Source of the DNA: JANNHK01 sp034408875
Lineage (GTDB): Bacteria > Actinomycetota > Acidimicrobiia > IMCC26256 > PALSA-610
Direction: 5' to 3'
Length of the DNA stretch: 25,025 nucleotides
Assembly: GCA_034408875.1 (NCBI GenBank)
Contig: JAWXCJ010000188.1
Span: forward strand, 1 to 25,025
Below the pieces are notes generated by a model. It had not been told where the DNA came from, searched no databases, and saw nothing but the letters and a program-made list of their open reading frames with translations. The position numbers and the translations under genes were made by a program. Position 1 is the first letter of the stretch, and the number at the start of each line of letters is the position of its first letter. Positions 14,584 to 21,980 of this stretch are shown in pieces.

Positions 14584-15033
14584 GTGATCAGGCTGGTGAC
14601 GACCGCCGCCGAGTGGGCGACCTTCCGCGCGCTCGTGCTCGAGTACTCGGAGTGGCTCGACGCCGACCTCTGCTTCCAGGGGTTCGATGAAGAGGTCGCG
14701 GATCTCGCGCGGCAGTACGGTCCGCCGAACGGTGCAGCATTCCTCGCAGAAAACCTCGGGTGCGCGGGCGTCAGGCCGTTCGCCGACGAGGGCGTGTGCG
14801 AACTCAAACGCATGTACGTGCGCGCGGACGCCCGCGGCGGTGGCCACGGCCGCGCCCTCGCCGAACACGCGGTGGCCGAAGCCCGGCGGCTGGGGTACCG
14901 CACCATGCGTCTCGACACGCTCGCCACGATGACCGCGGCCATTCACGTGTACGAAGCGCTCGGCTTCCGCGAGATCGACGCGTACCGCGCCAATCCCCTC
15001 GACGCGCCCCGCTTCTTCGAACTCGTCCTCTAG
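14584..15033 (+). CDS. GNAT-family N-acetyltransferase
   Basis: A 149-residue protein with the acetyl-CoA-binding signature of the GNAT fold: ELKRMYVRADARGGGHGRAL (73-92), where RGGGHG binds the pyrophosphate, and a C-terminal HVYEALGFREIDAY motif. The N-terminal half carries VLEYSEWLDADLCFQGFDEE, common in a small-molecule-acetylating subgroup, but the acceptor is unknown. The start is GTG 14584 with only a weak upstream purine stretch. Its stop codon shares the palindrome CTAG with the stop of the convergent transporter gene, a four-base overlap. Confidence 0.85.
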   Translation: MIRLVTTAAEWATFRALVLEYSEWLDADLCFQGFDEEVADLARQYGPPNGAAFLAENLGCAGVRPFADEGVCELKRMYVRADARGGGHGRALAEHAVAEARRLGYRTMRLDTLATMTAAIHVYEALGFREIDAYRANPLDAPRFFELVL

Positions 15034-16094
15034 CCCGGACCCGGCTCGCCGTCGATCACTTCGGCGATGTCTTCGAGGCCGATTTCCTCGACGATGGCGA
15101 CCGCGAGGATGGCGCCGAGGAACAGCAGCAGTGCGCCCATGAAGCCGTACAACTCGAGCCCGACGAACATGGCGAACGCGGCGAGGAACGGTCCGACGTG
15201 AACGGACTGGCGTTCCGCACTGCGGGTGATGAACCACTCCCCGACGCCGATCGCGACGAACGCGAGCGCGACCAACACGGCCGTCGTGGTCGACTGCGCC
15301 GCCGCGAACGCGACGATCGGCACCGCGCCGATGAACAGGCCCGCGATCGGGAGCAACGTCCATAGCGCGACCCACACGCCGAACGCGGCCGGGCCGGGAA
15401 CGTCGGCGGCGCGGGCGATGGCGTACGCGAGCACGCCTTCGATCACGACTTCGCCGAGCTTGATGCGCGCGTAGAACAGTCCGCGCCGCAACCCGGTGCG
15501 CAATTCGCGCTCGATGCGCCGCCGGCGCCGTTCGTCGCGAATCTGCGCGAATCCACCGTCGACAAGGCGCGGGCCGTAGGCGATGAAGAAGAGCGTCAGC
15601 ACGATCCCGACGACGAGCGCCAGCCCGCGGTTCGCGGCGGACCGGATCGCTTCCGCGGTCGTGCCACCACGCAACCGTTCGGGAATCGCTTCGACCAACC
15701 GTTCGACGCGGTCGGTCAGCTCGATCTCCTGGAGGAGTTCCGAGTCCTCCTCGAGTTCGGCGGCGCGCTCGGGGGCGAGTCGCTTCAGCCGGTTGGTCTG
15801 GTCGCTGACATCGTCGACGACCTGGTAGACGACGTAGCCGGCCGAGCCGAGCACCACCACGACGACGACCAGCACCGCCGGCGCGCGCGGCATGTAGCGG
15901 TCGAGCAGCGTGATCGCGGGATTGACGAGCGCGGCAACCGCCGCGGCAGTGAGGGCCCACGCGATCACCCGCTGAGCGTCGGCGGCGATCTCGAGGACCA
16001 ACACAGTCGCCGCGAACGCGAACGCGATGGCGAGTGCGGTCCGCAACGAGATCCACACTCGGGGAACATCGTCGATCCGCGCCGGCTGCGCCAT
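15030..16094 (-). CDS. AI-2E family transporter (PerM/UPF0118), copy A
   Basis: A 354-residue membrane protein with the domain order of the AI-2E exporter family. There are hydrophobic segments near 15-35, 38-55 and 70-90, a large hydrophilic loop with paired-charge helices (about 95-150), then about five further hydrophobic segments. Family-typical stretches are FFIAYGPRLVDGGF, the GEVVIEGVLAYAIA helix, LWTLLPIAGLFIGAVPIV and a C-terminal hydrophobic helix followed by an acidic tail. Members export autoinducer-2 or act as ion/proton exchangers, so the substrate is open. ATG 16094 is selected because a TAGCGT -10 element lies eight bases upstream. The gene is head-to-head with a second, more diverged family member. 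Confidence 0.82.
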   Translation of the reverse strand: MAQPARIDDVPRVWISLRTALAIAFAFAATVLVLEIAADAQRVIAWALTAAAVAALVNPAITLLDRYMPRAPAVLVVVVVVLGSAGYVVYQVVDDVSDQTNRLKRLAPERAAELEEDSELLQEIELTDRVERLVEAIPERLRGGTTAEAIRSAANRGLALVVGIVLTLFFIAYGPRLVDGGFAQIRDERRRRRIERELRTGLRRGLFYARIKLGEVVIEGVLAYAIARAADVPGPAAFGVWVALWTLLPIAGLFIGAVPIVAFAAAQSTTTAVLVALAFVAIGVGEWFITRSAERQSVHVGPFLAAFAMFVGLELYGFMGALLLFLGAILAVAIVEEIGLEDIAEVIDGEPGPG

Positions 16095-16101
16095 TCGCCC
16101 G

Positions 16102-16108
16102 TACGCTA
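16102..16108. promoter_or_regulatory. Shared symmetric -10 heptamer TACGCTA for divergent transporters
   Basis: Only 19 bases separate the two transporter start codons, and TACGCTA is in the middle. On the plus strand TACGCT is followed by six bases and then GTG 16114, which fits a leaderless start at that codon. On the minus strand TAGCGT is followed by eight bases and then ATG 16094. Neither gene has a ribosome binding site in this gap. Confidence 0.55.
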
Positions 16109-16113
16109 CCGAC

Positions 16114-17175
16114 GTGTCGAGCGGCGAGAGCGGACCCCCGACGCGCATCGATCTCGACACCCGCTCCGCGCTCAACCTCGCGATCGCGTTTGCTGTACTC
16201 GCGATCACGGTGTGGTTCGTCCGGTCGGTCCCGCGCACCCTGACGGCGCTGGCCATCGGCGGACTGTTCGCGCTTGCGTTGAATCCGTTGGTGGAGCTCG
16301 TGCAACGCCGCACGCGGTGGTCACGCACCCCTGCGGCAAGCCTGGTGCTGCTCGGGTTCGTCCTGATCTTCGCGACCGCGTTGGCGCTCATCACCGTGCC
16401 GACGATCCGCCAGGTACGCGACCTCGACGACGACATCCCTGGTGTTGTCGACGATCTCGGTGACCTTCCGTTCGTCGGCGATCGCATCAGCGAAGACGAC
16501 GTTCACCGCGACGTCGAGGAGTGGCTCGACGACCTCCCGGAGCGCCTCAGTGGTGACGACACGCCCGTCGTCGACGCGGTCGGCACGATCGCCGACGGCA
16601 TCGCCGCCGGGTTCCTCACGATCTTGCTCGCGGCGGCGCTGCTCCTCGACGGCGAGAACCTCGCCCGGCGCGCCCGGCGGCTCGTGCCGTCGCATCGACG
16701 CGACGACGCCGACCGATTCGCGCAACTCGTCTACGAAGTCGTCGGCAAGTACATCGCGGGGTCGCTCCTCGTCGCGACCCTCGCGGGCACGGTGATGCTG
16801 AGCGCGTCACTGGTGCTCGGCGTCCCGCTCGCGCCACTCGTCGGCGCGTGGGTGTTGATGACGAACCTCATCCCCCAGATCGGCGGGCTGCTCGGTGCCG
16901 TGCCGTTCGTGCTCCTCGGCGCCACCCAGGGCGCGGGCACGGCCCTCGCCTGCATCGCGATCTTCCTCGTGTACCAGAACATCGAGAACCATCTCATCCA
17001 GCCCGTCATCGTCGGTCGGGCCGTGAGCCTCACGCCGCCGTCGACGATGGTCGCGGCGCTGGTCGGGGTGTCGGCCGGCGGCGTCGTGGGTGCGCTGTTC
17101 GCGGTACCCCTGCTCGGCGCGACAAAGGCCGTGTACCTCGCCGCGCGCGAAGGCAGGTTCAGCGCGTCGCGCTAA
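16114..17175 (+). CDS. AI-2E family transporter (PerM/UPF0118), copy B
   Basis: A 353-residue membrane protein of the same family as the divergent gene. Two N-terminal hydrophobic segments are followed by FVLIFATALALITVP, a hydrophilic loop of about 80 residues with many Asp (DLDDDIPGVVDDLGDLPFVGD), the LLAAALLLDG segment, and the family hallmarks YIAGSLLVATLAGTVM, LMTNLIPQIGGLLGAVPFVLLG and YQNIENHLIQPVIVGRAV near the C-terminus. This copy is closer to the family consensus than copy A. The GTG start is placed by the leaderless-type -10 element. The substrate is unknown; AI-2 export and ion exchange are both known for relatives. Its 3' end overlaps the convergent TetR gene by 17 bases. Confidence 0.87.
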   Translation: MSSGESGPPTRIDLDTRSALNLAIAFAVLAITVWFVRSVPRTLTALAIGGLFALALNPLVELVQRRTRWSRTPAASLVLLGFVLIFATALALITVPTIRQVRDLDDDIPGVVDDLGDLPFVGDRISEDDVHRDVEEWLDDLPERLSGDDTPVVDAVGTIADGIAAGFLTILLAAALLLDGENLARRARRLVPSHRRDDADRFAQLVYEVVGKYIAGSLLVATLAGTVMLSASLVLGVPLAPLVGAWVLMTNLIPQIGGLLGAVPFVLLGATQGAGTALACIAIFLVYQNIENHLIQPVIVGRAVSLTPPSTMVAALVGVSAGGVVGALFAVPLLGATKAVYLAAREGRFSASR

Positions 17176-17848
17176 GGGGAGCTCGAAAGAACCCGCGGTG
17201 CACGATGTGGGCGACGGTGTCGAGCATGCGCGCGTCATCGAACTCGAGGCGGCGCGAGACGAAGAAGTAGGCAAAGCGTTCGAGCATCGCCATGAGCGCC
17301 GAGATCGACACCTGGTCGCCGCGCCCGCCGGCTTCGTGCATGCGGCGACCGAACGCAGTGGCAATGCCGGTGAACGCCTTGACGCCCAGGTTGGACACGT
17401 CGCGGTCTTCGACGTGACCTTCCATCCAGGCGCGAATCACCGGGCCGTAGTTGCGGTAGGTCGCCACGAACCCGGAGAGGAACCGGCGGAGTTCCTCGTA
17501 GCCCTCACGGTCGGGTCCGATCGGTCCAAGGTGTTCCGCGAGCGCATCCATCTCACGCGCGCACTCCACCGCGAGCGCACGCAGCAGGTCTTCCTTGTTG
17601 GCGAAGTAGAGGTAGAACGTCCCGTGAGAGGTGCGCGCAGAACGCACGATGTCGTCGACACGGGCGGCGTGGTAGCCGCGCTCGGCGAACACGCGCAGCC
17701 CGGCGTCGAGCAATCGGGCCATGGTCTTGCGCCCCTGGGCCCGCAGTTCCCGCCCCTGAGCCGGTGTACCCGACACCGTTTCACCGTCGCGGCGGCGAGC
17801 GACGCGCCGGGCACCGTTGGGTCGCGGCGACTTGTGCGCTTCGGCCAC
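17159..17848 (-). CDS. TetR-family transcriptional regulator
   Basis: A 229-residue regulator. An Arg-rich N-terminal tail (1-38) precedes the TetR DNA-binding domain: RKTMARLLDAGLRVFAERGYHAARVDDIVRSA, then the recognition helix region TSHGTFYLYFANKEDLL (73-89). The C-terminal ligand-binding domain is helical. GTG 17848 is preferred to an in-frame GTG at 17890 because GAAGGA lies about ten bases upstream and the tail matches others of this type. It is divergent from an acyl-CoA ligase gene that starts within 25 bases, so it probably represses that operon and senses an acyl-CoA. The TGACG-N4-CGTCA sites elsewhere in the window are candidate targets, but no such site lies in its own upstream gap. 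Confidence 0.88.
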   Translation of the reverse strand: MAEAHKSPRPNGARRVARRRDGETVSGTPAQGRELRAQGRKTMARLLDAGLRVFAERGYHAARVDDIVRSARTSHGTFYLYFANKEDLLRALAVECAREMDALAEHLGPIGPDREGYEELRRFLSGFVATYRNYGPVIRAWMEGHVEDRDVSNLGVKAFTGIATAFGRRMHEAGGRGDQVSISALMAMLERFAYFFVSRRLEFDDARMLDTVAHIVHRGFFRAPLSATR

Positions 17849-17870
17849 GGTGCACGATCCTTCAAACCTG

Positions 17871-19322
17871 ATGCTGCCGGCGACAATCACCGAAGCGGCC
17901 CGACGGTTCGGCGATCGTACTGCCTACGTCGCCGAGGCCGGCTGGGACCTGACCTACGCGGCAATCGACCGCATCTCCGACGAGGTCGCGGCCGGACTGG
18001 CGCGGCGCGGGCTGGGCCCCGGCGACGTCATGGCGCTCATCCTGCCGCCCGGGCCCGAGTACCTGCTCGCGTACTGCGGCGCAGCCAAGCTCGGCGCGAT
18101 CACCGCGGGCGTGAACGACCGGCTCTCCGACCGCGAACGCCAGGCGATGCTCGACCTCGCCGACCCGAAGGTCGTCCTGACCGCTGAGGAGTTCACCGCG
18201 GCGGAGCGTGCCGACGCGGTCCTCGCCGATCTGCGTGTCACCGGCGCCGCCGCGAGCCCGCTTGCCGACGACCCCGAGCGGCCGCTCGCGATCATTTTCA
18301 CATCGGGTACCACCGGCCTGCCGAAGGGCGCGCTCTACTGCGACAAGCAGATTGCGTTCATCACGCAGACCGACGTCGGCGAGACGTGGGACGGTGGTGG
18401 CCGCTCGTTCACCGGCACGTCGTTCGCGCACCTCGGGTTCATGACAAAGCTCCCCGGCAACCTGCGCAAGGGCGGCACCAACTTCATCATGACGCGCTGG
18501 CGCGCCCAAGACGCCCTCGCGCTCCTCGAACGCGAGCAGATGGCATCGGTCGCCGGGGTGCCGAGTCAAGTCGCGCTCATGCTCCGCCGGCCCGACTTCG
18601 ACGCGTACGACCTGTCGAGTGTGCGCTTCATCGTCGTCGGCGGCGGCCCGGTCACGCCCGGGCTCGCGGACGAAGCCCGCCGGCGTTTCGGCGCCAAGCT
18701 CGCGACGCGCTACTCATGTACCGAAGCGGGGATCGGTCTCGGGACCGGCTTCGACGATCCCGACGAAGACGCGATCGAGAGTGTCGGGCGCCCGCACGCG
18801 AGCGTCGAGCTGGCCCTGCGCGGCGAGGACGGCCTCGACGTCACGGCGGGCGAGGTCGGCGAGGTCTGCCTGCGCTCCCCCGCGGTGATGGCCGGATTCT
18901 GGCGCGACCCGGAGGCGACCGCGGCGGCGTTCACGCCCGACGGGTTCGTCCGCACCGGCGATCTCGGCCGGCTCGACGACCGGGGCCGGTTGCGCCTCGT
19001 CGGGCGCAGTAAGGAGATGTACGTGCGCGGCGGCTACAACGTGTACCCCGTGGAAGTCGAAGCCGTCCTCTCGACCCATCCCGACATCGCCGCCGTCGCG
19101 GTCGTCCCCCGCCCCGATGCGGTCATGGGTGAGATCGGGGTGGCTGTCGTCGTCGCCCGCGACCCGGCACGCCCGCCCGCGCTCGACGCGCTGCGCGCGT
19201 ACGCGTCGGACCAGCTCGCGGGCTACAAGTTGCCCGAAGCCGTGCATGTCGTCGACGCGCTCCCGCTGACGGTCGGCGAGAAGGTCGACCGGCGCGCCCT
19301 CGCGGCCGAGGTCCGCGCGTAG
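17871..19322 (+). CDS. Acyl-CoA synthetase (AMP-forming, ANL superfamily)
   Basis: A 483-residue adenylate-forming ligase, slightly short for the family. The phosphate loop TSGTTGLPKG lies at 144-153, the A5 region reads YSCTEAGIGLG, then FVRTGDLG, the hinge GRSKEMYVRGGYNVYPVEVE, and a C-terminal PLTVGEKVDRRAL. The adenylation lysine (about residue 471) is kept, but the usual SGK is GEK. The start is uncertain: ATG 17871 has no ribosome binding site, and an in-frame GTG at 17850 lies one base from the TetR start. The stop overlaps the next GTG by one base (TAGTG), so ligase and acyl-CoA dehydrogenase are coupled. Its substrate is unknown. Confidence 0.88.
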   Translation: MLPATITEAARRFGDRTAYVAEAGWDLTYAAIDRISDEVAAGLARRGLGPGDVMALILPPGPEYLLAYCGAAKLGAITAGVNDRLSDRERQAMLDLADPKVVLTAEEFTAAERADAVLADLRVTGAAASPLADDPERPLAIIFTSGTTGLPKGALYCDKQIAFITQTDVGETWDGGGRSFTGTSFAHLGFMTKLPGNLRKGGTNFIMTRWRAQDALALLEREQMASVAGVPSQVALMLRRPDFDAYDLSSVRFIVVGGGPVTPGLADEARRRFGAKLATRYSCTEAGIGLGTGFDDPDEDAIESVGRPHASVELALRGEDGLDVTAGEVGEVCLRSPAVMAGFWRDPEATAAAFTPDGFVRTGDLGRLDDRGRLRLVGRSKEMYVRGGYNVYPVEVEAVLSTHPDIAAVAVVPRPDAVMGEIGVAVVVARDPARPPALDALRAYASDQLAGYKLPEAVHVVDALPLTVGEKVDRRALAAEVRA

Positions 19323-19765
19323 TGGAACTCGAATTCACTTCCGACCAGGACGCGCTGCGCGACGCCATTCGGGCCGTGCTCACGAACGAGAGTCCGGTGA
19401 CGCTGGCGCGGGCGGTCGTCGGCGGCGGTACCGGCGCGCGCGACCTGTGGGCCACGGAGGTGGGGCTCGGCTGGCCCGCGCTGACGGTGCCCGAGGTGCA
19501 CGGCGGCATCGGGCTCGGCATGCTCGAAGCCGCGATCCTCGCCGAAGAGCTCGGGCGCGTCATCGCGCCCGGACCTCTCCTTGCGACCGTCACCCAGTTC
19601 GTGCCCGTGCTCGCCGAGTGCGGCACCGACGAGCAGCAGGCGCGCTTCCTCGGCGCGGTCGCGGCGGGCGAGATCGCGGGGACGCTCGCCATCGGCGCGT
19701 ACGACCCCTCGGAGGCCCCCGCGTCATTCACCGGCGGCGTCCTCGCGGGCGAGTGCGCGGGGTGA
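19322..19765 (+). pseudogene. Acyl-CoA dehydrogenase, N-terminal fragment before a frameshift
   Basis: This 147-residue frame encodes the N-terminal helical domain of an acyl-CoA dehydrogenase: LEFTSDQDALRDAIRAVL, GLGWPALTVPEVHGGIGLG, AILAEELGRVIAPGP and the entry into the middle domain (TFTGG-like ASFTGGVLAGE). It then stops at TGA 19763-19765. Homologues continue directly into VIEGD, which is found at once in the frame one base back. Adding a single G to the GGGG at 19759-19762 restores an unbroken protein of about 360 residues, the normal length. The lesion may be a real mutation, a sequencing error in the G run, or a site of -1 slippage. Without repair the fragment lacks most of the FAD site and the catalytic domain. 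Confidence 0.8.
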
Positions 19766-20403
19766 TCGAAGGCGACACGGTCGACGAGATCGCGATCGTC
19801 GTACGGACCGGTTCCGACGTCGGCGTGGTCGTCGTTCCCGCGGCCGACGTCGCCGCCACACCGGTGCGCACGATCGACGGCAGCCGCCGACTCGTGCACC
19901 TGCACCTCGACGGCGTACGCGTCGCCGACGACCGCGTCCTCGGTCGCGCCTCCGCCGACGGCGTGCGCCGCGCGCTGGAACACGCCACCGTCGGGCTCGC
20001 GCTCGAGATGGTCGGTACCGCGCAGACGATCTTCGACGTGACGCTCGACTACGCCAAGCACCGCGAACAGTTCGGCGTGCCCATCGGGTCGTTCCAGGCG
20101 ATCAAGCACAAGTTCGCCGACATGCTCATCGCCCTCGAACGGGCCCGCGCCACCGGCTACTTCGCCGCGCTCACCATCACCGAGGACGACCCCCGCCGCG
20201 CGAGCGCGACCTCAGTCGCGAAAGCTGCGGCGGGTGACTGCCAGCGCCTGCTCGGCAAGGAAGGCATCCAGATCCTCGGCGGCATCGGCTACACGTGGGA
20301 GCACGACATGCACCTGTACGTGAAGCGCATGAAGTCGGGCGAGACGATGTTCGGTTCAACGGGCTGGCATCGCGCCCGTATCGCCGACGCGCTCGGCGTC
20401 TAG
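19762..20403 (+). pseudogene. Acyl-CoA dehydrogenase, C-terminal fragment after a frameshift
   Basis: A 213-residue frame with the rest of the acyl-CoA dehydrogenase: the middle beta domain (VIEGDTVDEIAIVVRTGSDVGVVVVPAADV) and the C-terminal four-helix domain, seen in the YAKHREQFGVPIGSFQAIKHKFADM signature, the QILGGIGYTWEHDMHLY segment and the GWHR end. It could start on its own at GTG 19762, which overlaps the upstream TGA as GTGA, the same arrangement as several intact gene pairs in this window. It could also be reached by -1 slippage. The ordinary reading is one broken gene. The sequence shows no decay beyond the single shift: both halves keep conserved motifs, so the break is recent or artefactual. 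Confidence 0.8.
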
Positions 20404-20410
20404 CGCCTCG

Positions 20411-21169
20411 TCAACTCGCGAGCAGGACTTCGGCGGCGACGTAGAAGAACAGGATCAGCCCGAGGCCGGTGTACATCGCGTTCTTGTGCGTCTCGTAGAG
20501 CATGTTCATGCCGCCGTTGCCGCGCCCGCTGATCTTGCCCAGCGCATTCAGCTCCATGACCACTGCGACGGCGAGGCCGAGGAGCAGGTAGATCATGACA
20601 TTGGTGCCCGACGGGTCGAAGTCGAAATCGCCGCCGACCGGAAACACGTGACCGCTCGCGAGCATGAAGAACAGCACCGGGAACGAGAAGATCGTGTTCT
20701 GGCGAGACGCCATCGCGCCGGCGCGCCCCGCGGCGGGTGCGTCGGGGTTCGCGTCACCGCCGCCCTGCACGTTACGGGCGTTGGCGATGACGATCTGCTG
20801 GTTCGGCCAGATCACCATCCACACGTTGGCGGCCATGATGGTCGCGAGGATGATCGCGATGAGCAGCCCCGCACCGGACGGAGTACTCCAGTAGCCCCAT
20901 GCGTCACCGTCGGGGAAGTAGCCGTCGGGCAGCGCCCCGATGATCATGATGCCCAGCAAAAGGGTCGCGGCCGCGGCCCAGCGGAACCACCACAGCGCGC
21001 GCCATGTCAACTTGTCGAGCGCGTTGTTGCGCGCGGCCGGGTCCATTTCGGCGAACGCCGGAACCTGCACGAAGTTGAAGAACCACAGCAGGCCTATCCA
21101 CATGATCGCGGCGAACACGTGCGCGATGCGAAAGGCGTTCGAGAAGCCGTAGTCATTGAACAACCACAT
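20411..21169 (-). CDS. Membrane protein of the urate hydroxylase PuuD N-terminal family
   Basis: A 252-residue protein with about six or seven hydrophobic segments, matching the membrane part of PuuD (Urate_ox_N). Recognisable pieces are FRIAHVFAAIMWIGLLWFFNFVQVPAF near the N-terminus, the NVWMVIWPNQQIVIA segment in the middle, and a C-terminal helix pair with ETHKNAMYTGLGLILFF. Histidines in HVFAA and in SGHVFP are candidate haem ligands. The cytochrome c domain that full PuuD carries is absent, and no other purine-degradation gene is nearby, so urate oxidation is doubtful and a more general membrane redox role is possible. ATG 21169 follows a GGGGGAT motif, with a TAGGTT -10-like hexamer at 21211-21216 on the minus strand. 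Confidence 0.75.
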   Translation of the reverse strand: MWLFNDYGFSNAFRIAHVFAAIMWIGLLWFFNFVQVPAFAEMDPAARNNALDKLTWRALWWFRWAAAATLLLGIMIIGALPDGYFPDGDAWGYWSTPSGAGLLIAIILATIMAANVWMVIWPNQQIVIANARNVQGGGDANPDAPAAGRAGAMASRQNTIFSFPVLFFMLASGHVFPVGGDFDFDPSGTNVMIYLLLGLAVAVVMELNALGKISGRGNGGMNMLYETHKNAMYTGLGLILFFYVAAEVLLAS

Positions 21170-21229
21170 CGGCGTTATCCCCCAGAGACAGCAGTCACAC
21201 GAACGGCCGGAACCTAGCAGGGGAAACAG

Positions 21230-21844
21230 TTACCGGTCAGGCAACTCCGGCGCCTCGCCGTGCGCGAGCCACCAGGCGAACAACGTGGCGAGGTCGTCGT
21301 CGGCCGCCACCGCGCGTGCGAGCAGGCCGCGGTCGTCGACGGTCCACCACATCGACGCCTCCCCGTTCACGATCACGCAGCGGTACCGGCCTGCAGCCTG
21401 ATCGGGCTGGTCCGGGCGAGACCAGGCGCGTTCCTCGGCCGCGCCCAGCGCACACCGAGCCGGACCGACGGCCGCGACGCCGTCGTCGGGCGCGACGGCG
21501 CGGTAGGCCGCGTCGAGTTCGGCGGGTTCGCGGACCTCGACGTCGACCCCGTCGACCGTCGAACGGGCGACAGGTTCGGGCGTGGGCGGCACGGCAGTCG
21601 TGGACACCGCACGCGGCGGGCTCGCCGGTTCCGACTCGGGCTCGCCGCCGAACCGGCCGGTCACCAACACGGCGAGGACGAGGGAGCCGACGACCGCGCC
21701 CGCCGCCATCCGTCCGAGCCGGCGCCGGGGGCGCCGAGGGGGTAGCTCGGAAGGACGGGGCGGGAACGGCACGGCGGGCACGTCGGCCCCCAACGATCGG
21801 TCGAGTAGCGAATCGAGAGCCGCGGTGGCATCGCTCGGAAGCAC
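21230..21844 (-). CDS. Single-pass membrane protein of unknown function
   Basis: A 204-residue protein. The first 42 residues are cytoplasmic, with a Pro/Arg-rich end (PPRRPRRRLGR). One transmembrane helix follows (GAVVGSLVLAVLVTG), then a Pro/Thr linker and an extracytoplasmic domain of about 120 residues with two Cys (ARCALG and YRCVIV) that could form a disulphide. The layout resembles anti-sigma factors and sporulation-type membrane proteins, but no motif identifies a family. The start is set at GTG 21844 because a TATCGT -10 element lies exactly six bases upstream, with a TTGTGT -35 element 17 bases further; ATG 21859, five codons earlier, would lie inside that promoter. It is divergent from the LysM gene. 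Confidence 0.65.
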   Translation of the reverse strand: MLPSDATAALDSLLDRSLGADVPAVPFPPRPSELPPRRPRRRLGRMAAGAVVGSLVLAVLVTGRFGGEPESEPASPPRAVSTTAVPPTPEPVARSTVDGVDVEVREPAELDAAYRAVAPDDGVAAVGPARCALGAAEERAWSRPDQPDQAAGRYRCVIVNGEASMWWTVDDRGLLARAVAADDDLATLFAWWLAHGEAPELPDR

Positions 21845-21850
21845 GGCCCG

Positions 21851-21879
21851 ACGATACATGTATTCGCCGTTTGACACAA
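21851..21879 (-). promoter_or_regulatory. Leaderless-type promoter for the gene starting at 21844
   Basis: On the minus strand TTGTGT (21879-21874), a 17-base spacer and TATCGT (21856-21851) are followed by six bases and the GTG at 21844. The spacing matches a sigma-70-type promoter whose transcript begins at the start codon. Confidence 0.5.
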
Positions 21880-21900
21880 TCTCAGATGATCTGACATGGT
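21871..21900 (+). promoter_or_regulatory. Candidate promoter with internal operator for the LysM gene
   Basis: A consensus -35 TTGACA (21871-21876) is followed after 18 bases by a weak -10 CATGGT (21895-21900). The spacer holds a perfect 13-bp palindrome, TCAGAT-G-ATCTGA (21882-21894), placed where a repressor would block the polymerase. The -35 overlaps that of the divergent promoter. The gap is visibly more AT-rich than its surroundings. Confidence 0.45.
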
Positions 21901-21934
21901 GACGGCATCCAGGCGCAGACCGGAGGAGCGGTTC

Positions 21935-21976
21935 ATGACCAACGTTGCACGGACGTTCGAGCGACGGAGGTCGTAG
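21935..21976 (+). CDS. Thirteen-residue leader peptide ORF upstream of the LysM gene
   Basis: A short open frame encoding MTNVARTFERRRS. It has one of the best ribosome binding sites in the window, GGAGGAG six bases before the ATG. It ends with three consecutive Arg codons (CGA, CGG, AGG), then Ser and stop, four bases before the LysM start codon. The ribosome binding site of the LysM gene (GGAGG at 21966-21970) lies inside the last codons of this frame. A ribosome translating or pausing here would therefore affect LysM translation. It may be a regulatory leader or a coupling device; the evidence is positional only. Confidence 0.5.
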   Translation: MTNVARTFERRRS

Positions 21977-21980
21977 CCCA

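Noticed and set aside
15030..17175. Quorum-sensing export locus, suggested by two AI-2E-family genes
   Set aside because: There is no LuxS, Lsr or receptor gene nearby, and many members of this family transport ions rather than AI-2.
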